DNA of 64,000 bases from Alteromonas lipotrueae. GTDB taxonomy: Bacteria; Pseudomonadota; Gammaproteobacteria; Enterobacterales; Alteromonadaceae. The position numbers and the translations under genes are program-made. Location of the stretch: positions 267,478-331,477 of the forward strand of contig NZ_JAESDI010000006.1 of NCBI RefSeq assembly GCF_019249215.1. The letters are read 5' to 3'. Every line of letters starts with the position of its first letter. Position 1 is the first letter of the stretch. Positions 7,738 through 16,600 of this stretch are shown here, piece after piece. The notes under the pieces are model-generated. The model was not told the DNA's origin, did no database searches, and saw only the letters and a program-made list of their open reading frames with translations.

Positions 7738-9735
7738 TTAAGACACCACACTTATTAAATCTTCTTTGCTCACCGGCTTTAGCAGCGACTGGCTAACACC
7801 TAAGTGCTTCATTGTATCTTTATCCGGCTCGTTTCCACTGACAATAACCAACTTCGCCTTGGGCTGAATTTGGTTCAACTCGGCCGCTAAGTCATACCCG
7901 TGATAGTCGGGAAGAGTTAAATCCATTAACACATGGTCAAATACCACTTCGTTCATACGCTCAATAGCATCTGCGCCCGTATTTGCCGTAATAACATCAT
8001 GGCCTTGATGTACCAAAAATAATTGTAATAACTCAGCTGCGTCCTCATCGTCTTCTATCACTAATACCTTTTTAGAGGTGGGTTGAGCTTGAGTACTTTG
8101 AGTTACTGTTTTAACGGTTTCTATTTTCGACACGGCTGGTCCTTGAGACCGCACTAAATATTGGTCTAGCACCTCAGTAAGGGCAGCCCGTTCAATAGGT
8201 TTTCCAATAACATTGTCAAACCCATCATCCATTAGAGATTGTTTTAATCCTTTACGACTAGCGGCTGTGACTGCCACAACAGGTACGTTGCTCTTATGCC
8301 GTCTTATTGCATGAAGGGCTTCAATGCCATTCATTACTGGCATGTGGATATCCATTAACACTAAATGGAAGGGGTCGTTATCTTCCTCGGCTTGTAAAAC
8401 AGCCTCCAACGCTTTAACCCCGTTTTCAGCATACGCTACAGTTGCATGACATTGACTAACCAAGTGCCCTGTTAAGCGGCGAATCTCACGAATATCATCA
8501 ACAATCAACACCTTGCCAGTAACTTGTAAATCCAAATTACTGGCTTCAGCCCTGCTAGGTGGCTTAAGCGCAAGATGAGCACGACTTTGTTTGCTAATGT
8601 CACCGGGATCGATGGAGAACGAAAAGCGACTGCCTTTGCCAAAAACGGAATCTACATTAATACTTCCGCCTAGCTTAGCAACGAGTTCACGGCTTATTGC
8701 TAAACCTAAACCAGCTCCGCCATGGTTTGCACGCATAATATCTTCGATTTGCTCAAAAGGCTGAAAGATTTTCTCTAGCTTATCTGGTGGCATGCCAATG
8801 CCGGTATCTTCAACAATAAAGTGTAACCGTTCGTTGATTTTACCAGGCGCTGGAGGGCGAACTTCTACCGTGACGGTAATGGCTCCTGTATCGGTAAATT
8901 TCACAGCGTTACTGACTAAGTTGATTAATACCTGACGCAAACGAGTAGGGTCAGTTTCAATCACTTCAGGTATCTTGGTTTCTGCGATTACATCGAAAAC
9001 AAGATCTTTATCTTTCGCTGCTAATCGCATTAACGAGTGGATATCAGTAAGGAACGGGCCTAAATGTACCTCTTTGATATTAAGTTCAAGTTTGTCAGCC
9101 ATAATGCGAGACATATCTAGAAGGTCATTTAACAGGCCAAGTAAGTGCTTTCCATTAGAGTAAATAATAGAAAGCTCTTGCGCTAAAGGGTCATTACCTT
9201 TGTCATCTAATAGCAGCTCTGTGTAACCTAAAATAGACGTAAGCGGGGTGCGAAGTTCGTGGCCTAAGTGAGCCAAAAATTTATCTTTCGCTTTGTTCTG
9301 TTGTTCTACTTTGTGTCTTTCTAATCGCTCGTTTTCTATCTCTCGTCGCACCATGGCATAGCGAATGGTTCGCATGAAACGCGGTGACTCAATTTCTGTT
9401 TTTTGCAGGTAATCGGCTGCACCTGCTCGCATAACCAATTCGTCAACCTGAGAGTCTGACTGACCGGTTAAAATAACCACCGGAAGGTTAAACTGATTCG
9501 ATTTCAGCACTTCCAACACATCTACGGCGTTTTCTGCGCCAAGCAGATAGTCGAGCAGGCACAAGTCGAAATTACGACGTTGTAACGCGTCTATGGCGTC
9601 GGCACTGTTGGTCACCCAGGTAAGCTGAAAACGGGGTTCTTCGTATTGAAGTAAATAATCCGATGTTAGGAAATAATCATCTTCGTCATCTTCAATCAGT
9701 AAAACCCGGATAACTTCGGTCACTGTGCGCTCCAT
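7738..9735 (-). CDS. Hybrid histidine kinase: REC-HisKA-HATPase-REC-REC
   Basis: A soluble 665-residue hybrid kinase with no membrane segment. An N-terminal receiver (about 9-125, VLLIEDDEDD with LLDYLL phosphosite) takes the place of a sensor. A HisKA domain follows with phospho-acceptor His159 in GHELRTPL, then a HATPase (NLVSNAVKF, DTGIGMP, GAGLGLAI; about 255-375) and two C-terminal receivers (LMDIHMP at about 405-525, LMDLTLP at about 550-665). The input is therefore another phosphoprotein, probably the Rcp1-like receiver encoded just upstream. A GTG at 9723 has GGAG six bases before it and may be the true start; the ATG at 9735 has none. Confidence 0.9.
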   Translation of the reverse strand: MERTVTEVIRVLLIEDDEDDYFLTSDYLLQYEEPRFQLTWVTNSADAIDALQRRNFDLCLLDYLLGAENAVDVLEVLKSNQFNLPVVILTGQSDSQVDELVMRAGAADYLQKTEIESPRFMRTIRYAMVRREIENERLERHKVEQQNKAKDKFLAHLGHELRTPLTSILGYTELLLDDKGNDPLAQELSIIYSNGKHLLGLLNDLLDMSRIMADKLELNIKEVHLGPFLTDIHSLMRLAAKDKDLVFDVIAETKIPEVIETDPTRLRQVLINLVSNAVKFTDTGAITVTVEVRPPAPGKINERLHFIVEDTGIGMPPDKLEKIFQPFEQIEDIMRANHGGAGLGLAISRELVAKLGGSINVDSVFGKGSRFSFSIDPGDISKQSRAHLALKPPSRAEASNLDLQVTGKVLIVDDIREIRRLTGHLVSQCHATVAYAENGVKALEAVLQAEEDNDPFHLVLMDIHMPVMNGIEALHAIRRHKSNVPVVAVTAASRKGLKQSLMDDGFDNVIGKPIERAALTEVLDQYLVRSQGPAVSKIETVKTVTQSTQAQPTSKKVLVIEDDEDAAELLQLFLVHQGHDVITANTGADAIERMNEVVFDHVLMDLTLPDYHGYDLAAELNQIQPKAKLVIVSGNEPDKDTMKHLGVSQSLLKPVSKEDLISVVS

Positions 9736-9881
9736 AAAACATTTGGTCGTAACTTAGCGCTGAATAGCTAGCGCTTTCAAACATAGCGGCCCTAATGGTT
9801 AGCGCCGTACAACATGAGTAACAATTTACTGAGCCCAAAATATTGACTCATAACAGCTTGAATCGAATAAATATGATTCAA

Positions 9882-10334
9882 TTAATCGTGTGGCAATTCT
9901 ACAAATTCAATCCAGTAGCGACCTAGTGCGCGCATTAGCTCGACGAGTCCTTCGAAGTTCACAGGTTTAGTGATATAGGAAGCACAGCCCAAGTCATATC
10001 CACGAAGCATGTCTTCTTCTTCTTTAGATGTAGTCAGAATGACCACTGGGATGCCACGTAATTTAGGATCGGTTTTCAATTCTTGTAACGCTTCTCTGCC
10101 GTCTTTACGTGGCATGTTGAGGTCTAACAGAATTAAACTGGGGCGGGGCGCTTTGCTCGCATCTGTATATTTACCTTCGTGGCGTAAAAATTCGAGTAAC
10201 TCCACGCCATCTTCAACACAAAATAAGTTGTTTAACACACGGCTTTCTTTCAATGCGTCAACGGTTAATAGACGATCGTCCTCATCGTCATCTGCCATAA
10301 GAATATTAATTGGTTGGGTTTGTTTACGCGTCAT
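9882..10334 (-). CDS. Rcp1-like single-domain response regulator
   Basis: A 150-residue stand-alone receiver: acidic cluster ADDDEDD, phosphosite LLDLNMP, switch threonine ILTTS and KPVN. The insert between the first strand and the phosphosite (EFLRHEGKYTDASKAP) is typical of Rcp1-like regulators that pair with bacteriophytochrome-type kinases. It has no output domain, so it must act by protein contact or phosphotransfer. The ATG at 10334 has GGAGAT eight bases upstream and overlaps the end of the CHASE3 kinase gene by 11 bases, which makes that kinase its likely partner. Confidence 0.88.
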   Translation of the reverse strand: MTRKQTQPINILMADDDEDDRLLTVDALKESRVLNNLFCVEDGVELLEFLRHEGKYTDASKAPRPSLILLDLNMPRKDGREALQELKTDPKLRGIPVVILTTSKEEEDMLRGYDLGCASYITKPVNFEGLVELMRALGRYWIEFVELPHD

Positions 10335-11838
10335 GTGTGGTATCTCCATTATTATTTAGAGAGCCAAAAGGCTCACTGTTTGTTGGCAGAAGGATAGTAA
10401 AGGTTGCCCCTTTTCCTGGCGAGCTTTTTGCCGAAATTTGTCCATTGTGACGTTCAACAATGCGTCGGCATACCGCTAGGCCAATCCCCGTTCCTTTGTA
10501 TTCGCTTCTTCCGTGTAAGCGTTGAAATGGGGCAAAAATCTTTTCTGCAAAACTTTGTTCAAAGCCAATGCCGTTGTCTGAAATTTGAATTTTAATCCAG
10601 TCATACTCGTCAGCTAACAATATGTCTTTCATGTCAGCTTCACTTGGTGTTGTAGCTGTAATTTCAATAAGAGGCTCTTTGTCAGCGGTTTGAAATTTCA
10701 GAGCGTTAGATAACAAGTTTAGAAACAGCTGATCAATTTGTGATTTGTCTGCGCGAATAGTTGGAATATCCTGCACAACAACATTGGCACCTTTTTCTTC
10801 GATGGCTATTTCTAAATCACCTAGTACACCATCGATAACTTCACCGACATTCACTTGCTCGAAATCTTTGCCTCGTGTAGAAACCCGAGAAAAAGACAAA
10901 AGGTCAGAAATCAACATAGACATACGCTCTGCCGCATTAAGCATACGGGCAAGAAAGTCTTGTCCACGTTCATCCATTACATCTTTGTAGCCAGAGTCTA
11001 ATCGGTTACCGAATGCGCGAATTTTACGAAGCGGCTCTTGAAGATCGTGAGACGCCACAAAGGCAAAGTCTTCAAGCTCTCGGTTACTGCGGGCTAATTC
11101 ATCTGAGTAAATTCGTAGTTCCTGAGTTCGTTCTGAAATTTTATGTTCTAGGTCTTCATTAACGTCAACAAGGGTATCTTTATGCTTTTCATTTTCTCGA
11201 ATGTTGGCTTTTAACAACAAGAAGATTGAGATAATAAGAAATAGAGTGGTACCGGAAGAGATTAATAGTGTATTCACCGAGTCACGCCTTAGCTTCATTA
11301 AGCTTGCTAGGTGCGTGCCTTGGATATCTCTTTCAGACGAATCAATGCGTTCGAACATGTTCTCAAAATCGTTGTATAAATCAAGGCCCCTATCACTTTC
11401 AAGCAAGGTGAAGGCTTGATTTAAATCACCTACTCTTACCAGCTCTACAATCCGGACCATACCATTTATTTTAACGCGGGTAAGGGCGAGTAATTTTTCA
11501 ATTCGTTGCGACTGTTGCGGCAGGTCGGATGCTAACGCACTTACTTCAACTTCGTCTGCTAACGCAGTGAAATTGTTTAAGGTTTCGGTGTATTCCTCAA
11601 GGTAGGCTTCGTCTTCGGTAAGAAGGAAACCTCGTGTGCCAGATTCGGCGCGCAACACGGCCACATGCAACTTGTTCACCGCACTTATCACGCGGCTTGT
11701 GGTAAACAAACGCGCTTCAAGGGCTGACAAGTCATCAAGGGTTTGAACCACATAAAATGAATTCGCAGTAATAATAGCAATCACGAATACCACCATGATC
11801 ACCCAGCTGTATAGCGAAGACAAAACTTTGTTAAGCAT
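10324..11838 (-). CDS. CHASE3-domain sensor histidine kinase
   Basis: About 504 residues: a membrane helix near the N-terminus, a periplasmic four-helix CHASE3 region (RAESGTRGFLLTEDEAYL is its signature), a second membrane helix (near residue 180-200), a coiled coil, HisKA with acceptor His264 in FVASHDLQEPLRKI, and a HATPase (NLLSNALKF, DNGIGF, GTGIGLAVCRR). This is the bacteriophytochrome-like kinase class that pairs with Rcp1-type receivers, and such a receiver overlaps its 3' end. The ATG at 11838 is preferred over an upstream TTG (11865). It begins four bases after the H-box gene stops. Confidence 0.9.
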   Translation of the reverse strand: MLNKVLSSLYSWVIMVVFVIAIITANSFYVVQTLDDLSALEARLFTTSRVISAVNKLHVAVLRAESGTRGFLLTEDEAYLEEYTETLNNFTALADEVEVSALASDLPQQSQRIEKLLALTRVKINGMVRIVELVRVGDLNQAFTLLESDRGLDLYNDFENMFERIDSSERDIQGTHLASLMKLRRDSVNTLLISSGTTLFLIISIFLLLKANIRENEKHKDTLVDVNEDLEHKISERTQELRIYSDELARSNRELEDFAFVASHDLQEPLRKIRAFGNRLDSGYKDVMDERGQDFLARMLNAAERMSMLISDLLSFSRVSTRGKDFEQVNVGEVIDGVLGDLEIAIEEKGANVVVQDIPTIRADKSQIDQLFLNLLSNALKFQTADKEPLIEITATTPSEADMKDILLADEYDWIKIQISDNGIGFEQSFAEKIFAPFQRLHGRSEYKGTGIGLAVCRRIVERHNGQISAKSSPGKGATFTILLPTNSEPFGSLNNNGDTTHDA

Positions 11839-11842
11839 TACA

Positions 11843-12067
11843 TCAATCCAATAATGTGTCGCCAAAATCTGAAGTCATTTCAGAAAGGGAGTCACTGCAA
11901 TCTTTTGCACTGGAAATTATTTTATCCAATGCTGCCATCGCTTTTTGGGCGGGAACTTCGCCATTAAGCGCCATTTTTACCAATTCAGCTTGCATAGAAA
12001 TGCGATTCAGGGGTTTGCGTGCATCGTGTACATAGGTGCTCAATCGGGCAAACTCATCTTCTGTCAT
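11843..12067 (-). CDS. Stand-alone HisKA-like H-box protein
   Basis: A 74-residue soluble protein, essentially one helical hairpin. Its first helix reads STYVHDARKPLNRISMQAELV, close to a histidine-kinase H-box (His14, with Pro-Leu-Asn following), and the second (KAMAALDKIISSAKDCSDSLSEM) matches the second helix of a dimerisation domain. There is no ATP-binding domain. AGGA lies seven bases before the ATG. It sits between a sigma-54 response regulator (17-base gap) and a CHASE3 kinase (4-base gap). It could be a phosphotransfer or decoy partner in this cascade; this is inferred from the motif and position only. Confidence 0.75.
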   Translation of the reverse strand: MTEDEFARLSTYVHDARKPLNRISMQAELVKMALNGEVPAQKAMAALDKIISSAKDCSDSLSEMTSDFGDTLLD

Positions 12068-12084
12068 AACTTTTTCCTGCCTTA

Positions 12085-13416
12085 TTAGTCTTCTTTGACC
12101 AAATCGCCATACGCGTGAAGTCGATTGTATAGGGTCTTAGTACTTATCCCGAGCATGTCAGCGGCCATGGTCTTATTTCCATTTACTTTCTCAAGCGTGG
12201 CGTAAATAAGTTCCTTTTCAACATCCTCAATAGTACGTCCAGCTTGAAGTGCTGGCGCTGTACTTTGCTTTTTAGCAAAAGGCGACTCTATGGTTTTAGG
12301 AAGCTCTATCACTTGTTTTGTCGGGTCGCTCATAATGGCTGCACGGTGAACAAAGTGCCTTAATTCACGCACGTTACCCGGCCAATCATAGGCTTGTAAG
12401 GTGTTTAGCTGACTTTCTTGCCAACTAAATTCAGAACCATTGTCTTTATTAAATTCTTCAATAAAGGTTTTAGCTAATAGAGGAATGTCTTCTTTGCGTT
12501 CGCGCAAAGTGGGTATGGTGATTGGAAACACCGCGAGTCTGAAGTAGATATCTTCACGTAGCACTTTGCTTTGTGCAATTTCTTCCATGGTTCGGTTGGT
12601 GGCTGACACTACGCGGCAATTAACCGGTATGGTTTTAGTACCGCCAACACGAATAACCACTTTATTTTCCAACACGCGTAGTAAGTTAGGCTGCATGTCG
12701 ATAGGCATTTCAGTGATTTCATCTAAGAATAAACACCCGCCTTCAGCTTGTTCAAAAACTCCTTCTTTACGGCCAACTGCACCAGTAAAGGCGCCTTTTT
12801 CATGGCCAAATAATTCGCTACCAATCAGTTCTTTTGAAAAGGCACCACAGTTAGTGACGACATAAGGCCCTTCACTTTGAGAGGCGCGGTGAATGGCGGC
12901 TGCCACTACCTCTTTACCTACACCACTTTCGCCAAGCAGCATGACGTTAGCGCTCGTTCTGCTCACTCTTTCAATTAGTTTGTAGAGTTCTTTCATTGGC
13001 GCAGACTCGCCAATAAGTAAGTCGAAATGCTTTTCGATTTTTTCGCTGGTATCTTCAGCAACTTTAGGTTTCCCCGTTAATACCGCTTCAATGTCTTCAC
13101 GTTGAATAGGTTTAACAAGGTAATCAATATTGGGGCCACATAAGCCTTTAATGACACCTTTTACCGATGGGTGTCCGGTAATAAGGGTAATACGTGGGCG
13201 TTTAGGAAGGGCGTTAAGTTCATCGAACAAGTGCGCGCCGCTGCCATCTGGCAACATGAAATCAAGTAATACATGATCGAAAGTTTCTTTCTTTAACCAG
13301 TCTCGCGCTTCGCCTAATGTGGCTGCGGTTAGTACTTCGTGACCGAGAAACTCAATAATAGTGCAGGCCACCTCGGTAAACTCGGCATCATCATCTACAA
13401 GTAAAACAGTTAACAC
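12085..13416 (-). CDS. Sigma-54-dependent response regulator (NtrC family)
   Basis: About 443 residues: receiver (LLVDDDAEF, phosphosite LLDFMLP), AAA+ domain with Walker A GESGVGKE, the intact sigma-54 contact loop GAFTGA and Walker B LFLDE, and a C-terminal Fis-type helix-turn-helix (NKTMAADMLGISTKTLYNRL). The intact GAFTGA means it should activate sigma-54 promoters. The GTG at 13416 has AAGGGA seven bases upstream; a GTG at 13446 lacks one. It is first in the five-gene signalling cluster. Two -24/-12-like sequences lie in this window (13730 and 29549) and are conceivable targets, without direct evidence. Confidence 0.92.
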   Translation of the reverse strand: MLTVLLVDDDAEFTEVACTIIEFLGHEVLTAATLGEARDWLKKETFDHVLLDFMLPDGSGAHLFDELNALPKRPRITLITGHPSVKGVIKGLCGPNIDYLVKPIQREDIEAVLTGKPKVAEDTSEKIEKHFDLLIGESAPMKELYKLIERVSRTSANVMLLGESGVGKEVVAAAIHRASQSEGPYVVTNCGAFSKELIGSELFGHEKGAFTGAVGRKEGVFEQAEGGCLFLDEITEMPIDMQPNLLRVLENKVVIRVGGTKTIPVNCRVVSATNRTMEEIAQSKVLREDIYFRLAVFPITIPTLRERKEDIPLLAKTFIEEFNKDNGSEFSWQESQLNTLQAYDWPGNVRELRHFVHRAAIMSDPTKQVIELPKTIESPFAKKQSTAPALQAGRTIEDVEKELIYATLEKVNGNKTMAADMLGISTKTLYNRLHAYGDLVKED

Positions 13417-13987
13417 TTGAATATCCCTTCTGTAATGACCAACCACTTCCTGATAGCTACACTAAGTGACTTGGGTAGGTGAATTGACCAGATTTTATAA
13501 TTATTTGTGCATTATTACATTCAAACGTAGACCTTGTCGCATTCATACTCAACTTTGGTTGAACAATGCAGCAATATCTTTTAGCTAGCGTTACGATGCG
13601 TTCCACGCATTAAATTAAACGATGGCTAGCTAAATATAATCCGCACACCGACATATCTTTACCTGATAAAGCACAGATTGTGCCGTTTGCTACCAAAAAA
13701 GCACAGATTGAAACAGCGACCAACTCCAATGGCACAATTATCGCATTGTCATTCGCATTGTAGCTCTGTAACCGAATGCGAAAACTCAGCGCTAATGTCC
13801 AAATTTCTGAAAAATTTATCTCAGATTTTTACCTGTAGTCAGCGTTAAGTATAAGCGGTGTGTACGGTGATATTGCTCAACAAGTTTATTTATTGATGGA
13901 ATAACCAAAGCGTATTGCGCTTCGCTATCACCCAAGACGCATAGGTTTCGATGGAAATAAGGCAGTTGTCTTAGCCATATATAGGGA
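13417..13987. other. 571-base gene-free region with repeats
   Basis: No coding region is supported here. It holds an inverted repeat (TTAGCTAGC at about 13578, GCTAGCTAA at about 13626), two copies of GCACAGATTG exactly 30 bases apart (13671, 13701), the first of which forms the dyad GCACA-gat-TGTGC, and a -24/-12-like promoter at 13730. It separates the sigma-54 regulator gene from the divergent exoD gene. Confidence 0.7.
13730..13746 (+). promoter_or_regulatory. Possible sigma-54 promoter upstream of exoD
   Basis: TGGCAC-N5-TCGCAT has the invariant GG-N10-GC spacing of -24/-12 elements, with one mismatch to TTGC. It points towards exoD, 240 bases away, and lies 20-60 bases downstream of two GCACAGATTG repeats. 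A chance match cannot be excluded. Confidence 0.4.
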
Positions 13988-14599
13988 ATGAAAATGTTTA
14001 AGGAAACCGGTGCAAGATCAATGACACTTTATGAGTTGTTGGGAAAGATGCAGCCTAAAAACACCACTGATGTTATGGCGTTTTCCGAGTTTTGGAATGC
14101 CATGGAAAAAAGGGGGTTTGGACCCATGTTAGCTTTGCCTGCGTTTATTGCGGCAACGCCCATAGGAGCCATCCCCGGTGTGCCCACCATTACCGGTGTG
14201 ACAATTTTACTGATAGCAATGCAAATTTTACTCGGTCGACGTCACCCGTGGCTTCCCGCTACCATTATGAAAATTGAAATGGATGCTGAGCGAATAGAAT
14301 TTTTGGTTAATAAAATGAAACCCGTGGCGGTAAGGTTTGATCGTTTCTTAATGCCACGCTGGTTTTTTATGCGTCAACCTGTGTTTCGTTCTCTCATTGC
14401 GCTGAGCTGCGCGGCTTGTGGATTGATGATGGTGCCATTAGAGTTAGTGCCGTTCATGGGGTTAATACCGGCGTTTGCAGTATTGATTATGGCTATAGGT
14501 ATGGCAACAGATGACGGTGCGGTAGCACTATTTGGATTGTCCATTGCCCTATTTGGCTTTTTGTATGGGGGCCAACAATTAGCGCTAGGTATTGGATAG
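13988..14599 (+). CDS. ExoD family membrane protein
   Basis: A 203-residue protein with the ExoD pattern: an N-terminal LLGKM..K...DVMAFSEFW region, GPMLALPAFIAATPIGAIPGVP, LLIAMQILLGRRHPWLP, then several C-terminal membrane helices. ExoD was described in Sinorhizobium as needed for exopolysaccharide production and alkaline tolerance; its molecular action is unknown. Nearby genes give no polysaccharide context. Start choice: an AGGG is two bases before the ATG at 13988 and eight before the ATG at 13994, so the latter may be the real start. Confidence 0.88.
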   Translation: MKMFKETGARSMTLYELLGKMQPKNTTDVMAFSEFWNAMEKRGFGPMLALPAFIAATPIGAIPGVPTITGVTILLIAMQILLGRRHPWLPATIMKIEMDAERIEFLVNKMKPVAVRFDRFLMPRWFFMRQPVFRSLIALSCAACGLMMVPLELVPFMGLIPAFAVLIMAIGMATDDGAVALFGLSIALFGFLYGGQQLALGIG

Positions 14600-14671
14600 G
14601 CGAACTCAGCTTTCAATTACAGAACAAAAAATTAAGTATAATTCGGCGCTAACAGGTTGCCACTGCTTAAG

Positions 14672-15607
14672 CTACCGCTGTAAAGACTCTACGCATTGTT
14701 CAAGCATGCCATCAGCAGAAGGAAGCTGCATCGATTGGTATCGAAGTTCACCGATAAAGCTTCTCGCTGCGGGCCCTAGACCATCGCCATCTTCGAATGT
14801 GAGATAAAGCATAGCGCGGCGTAAACCGCTGCTGCTATCAAGAGGTAGTGGCAGCAATAGCCCTTCTTCTAATTCTTTTTTAATGATAGCGATAGGTAAC
14901 CAAGCAAATCCAAGTCCTTGAGAAATCATATCTACTGACGTTCTAATGTGGCTAACCGTCCAGCGTTGCTCAGCGCCAAGCCAACCTGCATCAACTTTAC
15001 GTTCAGCCGATGAATCCCTTACTACAATTTGACGATGCGACTTCAAATCTTCTAGTGTTAACGCACGGTCGAGAGCGTGCAAAGGATGATCGACATGCGC
15101 TACAGCGGCAAAGTCTATCTCGCATAAATCTTCACTGAATCCGCCGGGGTAGGGGAAAGGTGAAATCGCGATATCGACATTGCCACTATCAAGCAAGGAG
15201 TTAGCGCCGCTTAACACGGTTTCTTCAATCTCGATACGTAGAAGAGGAAATTCTTCAGACACTTTGCTCAATACATTATAAAGTAAGTCTGATGGGAAAA
15301 TGATATCAACAGCGATGCGAAGAAGGGTTTCGGTTCCCGCTTGTAAGCTAGCCGCTACAGCTTCTAACTTCTGAGCTTCATTTAATACAAACGCCGCTCG
15401 CCGATACATTAACTCGCCTTGAGGAGAGAGTTTTACTTTACGCCCACTGTTTTCAAACAGCACAACGCCAATGGCGTTTTCTAACTTTTGAACTGCGTGA
15501 TGCACACTAGATTGGCTCTTGTGCACTAATGCGGCAGCTTGATTGAAGCCTCCCGCATCAACCACTGCCTTAAACATGCGCCACTGTTCTAACGTAGATT
15601 TTAACAT
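14672..15607 (-). CDS. LysR family transcriptional regulator
   Basis: A 311-residue LysR protein: N-terminal winged helix (WRMFKAVVDAGGFNQAA, KSQSSVHHAVQKLE, residues about 8-65) and a C-terminal effector-binding domain (from about residue 90). It is flanked by ExoD (convergent) and by a rhodanese gene on the same strand, neither an obvious target. No effector can be named. Confidence 0.9.
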   Translation of the reverse strand: MLKSTLEQWRMFKAVVDAGGFNQAAALVHKSQSSVHHAVQKLENAIGVVLFENSGRKVKLSPQGELMYRRAAFVLNEAQKLEAVAASLQAGTETLLRIAVDIIFPSDLLYNVLSKVSEEFPLLRIEIEETVLSGANSLLDSGNVDIAISPFPYPGGFSEDLCEIDFAAVAHVDHPLHALDRALTLEDLKSHRQIVVRDSSAERKVDAGWLGAEQRWTVSHIRTSVDMISQGLGFAWLPIAIIKKELEEGLLLPLPLDSSSGLRRAMLYLTFEDGDGLGPAARSFIGELRYQSMQLPSADGMLEQCVESLQR

Positions 15608-15680
15608 CCGCGAGCTCTAATCGATTATTCTGTCACAGTATAGCGCGGTTATACCACAAGCGGCCAGAGGCTGTCAGCGC

Positions 15681-16031
15681 TTATGCGTCGGTGGCTTGCT
15701 TAATATCGCTAATTGAACACGTTACCACGCTCACGTTGTCATACCCCATGTTCATTAGCTGTTCGGCAGCTAACTTAGCACGAATGCCTGAGGCGCAATG
15801 AATATAGATTGGAAATTTAGCATCTTTACATTTTTCGATAACTTTCATCTCAAGTACGCCACGAGGAATATTTAACGCAGCTTCTACAGGGCTAGAAGCT
15901 GCCTCTGCGGGTTCACGAACATCTAGTAATAACCCATGATTAGAAGATATTTCCTGCATTGCTTCTTTAGCCGTTATACAACGAATGGGGAAAGGGATAT
16001 TGGCGATTCTAGTACTGATATCAATTAACAT
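15681..16031 (-). CDS. Single-domain rhodanese-like sulfurtransferase
   Basis: A 116-residue rhodanese domain: ISSNHGLLLDVREPAE, then the active-site loop IHCASGIRA carrying the catalytic cysteine. Such proteins move sulfane sulfur as a cysteine persulfide. AAGGTG lies four bases before the ATG. It is divergent from a BigR/SqrR-type regulator across a region with a TATAC..GTATA dyad, the classic layout of a persulfide-controlled sulfur-detoxification gene, so repression by that neighbour is likely. Confidence 0.88.
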   Translation of the reverse strand: MLIDISTRIANIPFPIRCITAKEAMQEISSNHGLLLDVREPAEAASSPVEAALNIPRGVLEMKVIEKCKDAKFPIYIHCASGIRAKLAAEQLMNMGYDNVSVVTCSISDIKQATDA

Positions 16032-16156
16032 TGAGGCACCTTGAAGAATAATAATAAGTTTACTATATAAGGAATGCGCTATATTTTCTACCTTCTGCTT
16101 TTATTATATTTTTATAAAAAAGTGACATTGAGTTTTGGCGTTCACCGCTATAGTAG

Positions 16157-16170
16157 TATACTTTAGTATA
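16157..16170. promoter_or_regulatory. Candidate operator dyad between rhodanese and ArsR-type repressor
   Basis: TATAC-TTTA-GTATA in the divergent intergenic region, next to possible promoter elements (TTGAGT at 16128, TATAGT at 16149). BigR/SqrR-type proteins bind AT-rich dyads at such places; assignment is by position. Confidence 0.5.
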
Positions 16171-16218
16171 AGGTGGCAGGGTGGTAGCCTGTTTACGTAA
16201 CTTTATAAGTGAGTTGTT

Positions 16219-16560
16219 ATGACTGATAATTTAGCCGTTGATGATTTATCTGTGAATATGAGCGAAATGGCTCAATATACAATGGAAGCTGAGCTTTATC
16301 TTAAGCAGTTGGCAAATAAAACCCGTTTAATGGTGTTGTGTTCTTTAATGGACAAAGAGTTATCTGTTACTCAAATGTTAGACCATGTAGACGTTTCACA
16401 GCCAGTAATTTCACAGCATCTAGCACTATTAAGAGAATCTAAAATGGTGGCCACACGCCGAGACGGACAAACCATTTATTATCGATTGGCCGATGAAAGG
16501 GTGAAGCAAACCATAGGCTTGCTCCACAAGTTCTTTTGCGCTCAGAACGACTTAACTTAA
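16219..16560 (+). CDS. BigR/SqrR-type persulfide-sensing ArsR repressor
   Basis: A 113-residue ArsR/SmtB winged-helix protein (LANKTRLMVLCSL, VSQPVISQHLALLRES, RRDGQTIYYRL). It has exactly two cysteines, Cys41 and Cys107, at the positions used by SqrR/BigR to form a tetrasulfide bridge in the presence of persulfides (positions recalled from the literature). No metal-binding ELCVCD motif is present, so it is not an arsenic sensor. The divergent rhodanese gene supports a role in sulfide or persulfide response. Confidence 0.85.
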   Translation: MTDNLAVDDLSVNMSEMAQYTMEAELYLKQLANKTRLMVLCSLMDKELSVTQMLDHVDVSQPVISQHLALLRESKMVATRRDGQTIYYRLADERVKQTIGLLHKFFCAQNDLT

Positions 16561-16600
16561 CTGATAGTTAATCGCTCTTGTTCGAATTGTACTCGTCCAG

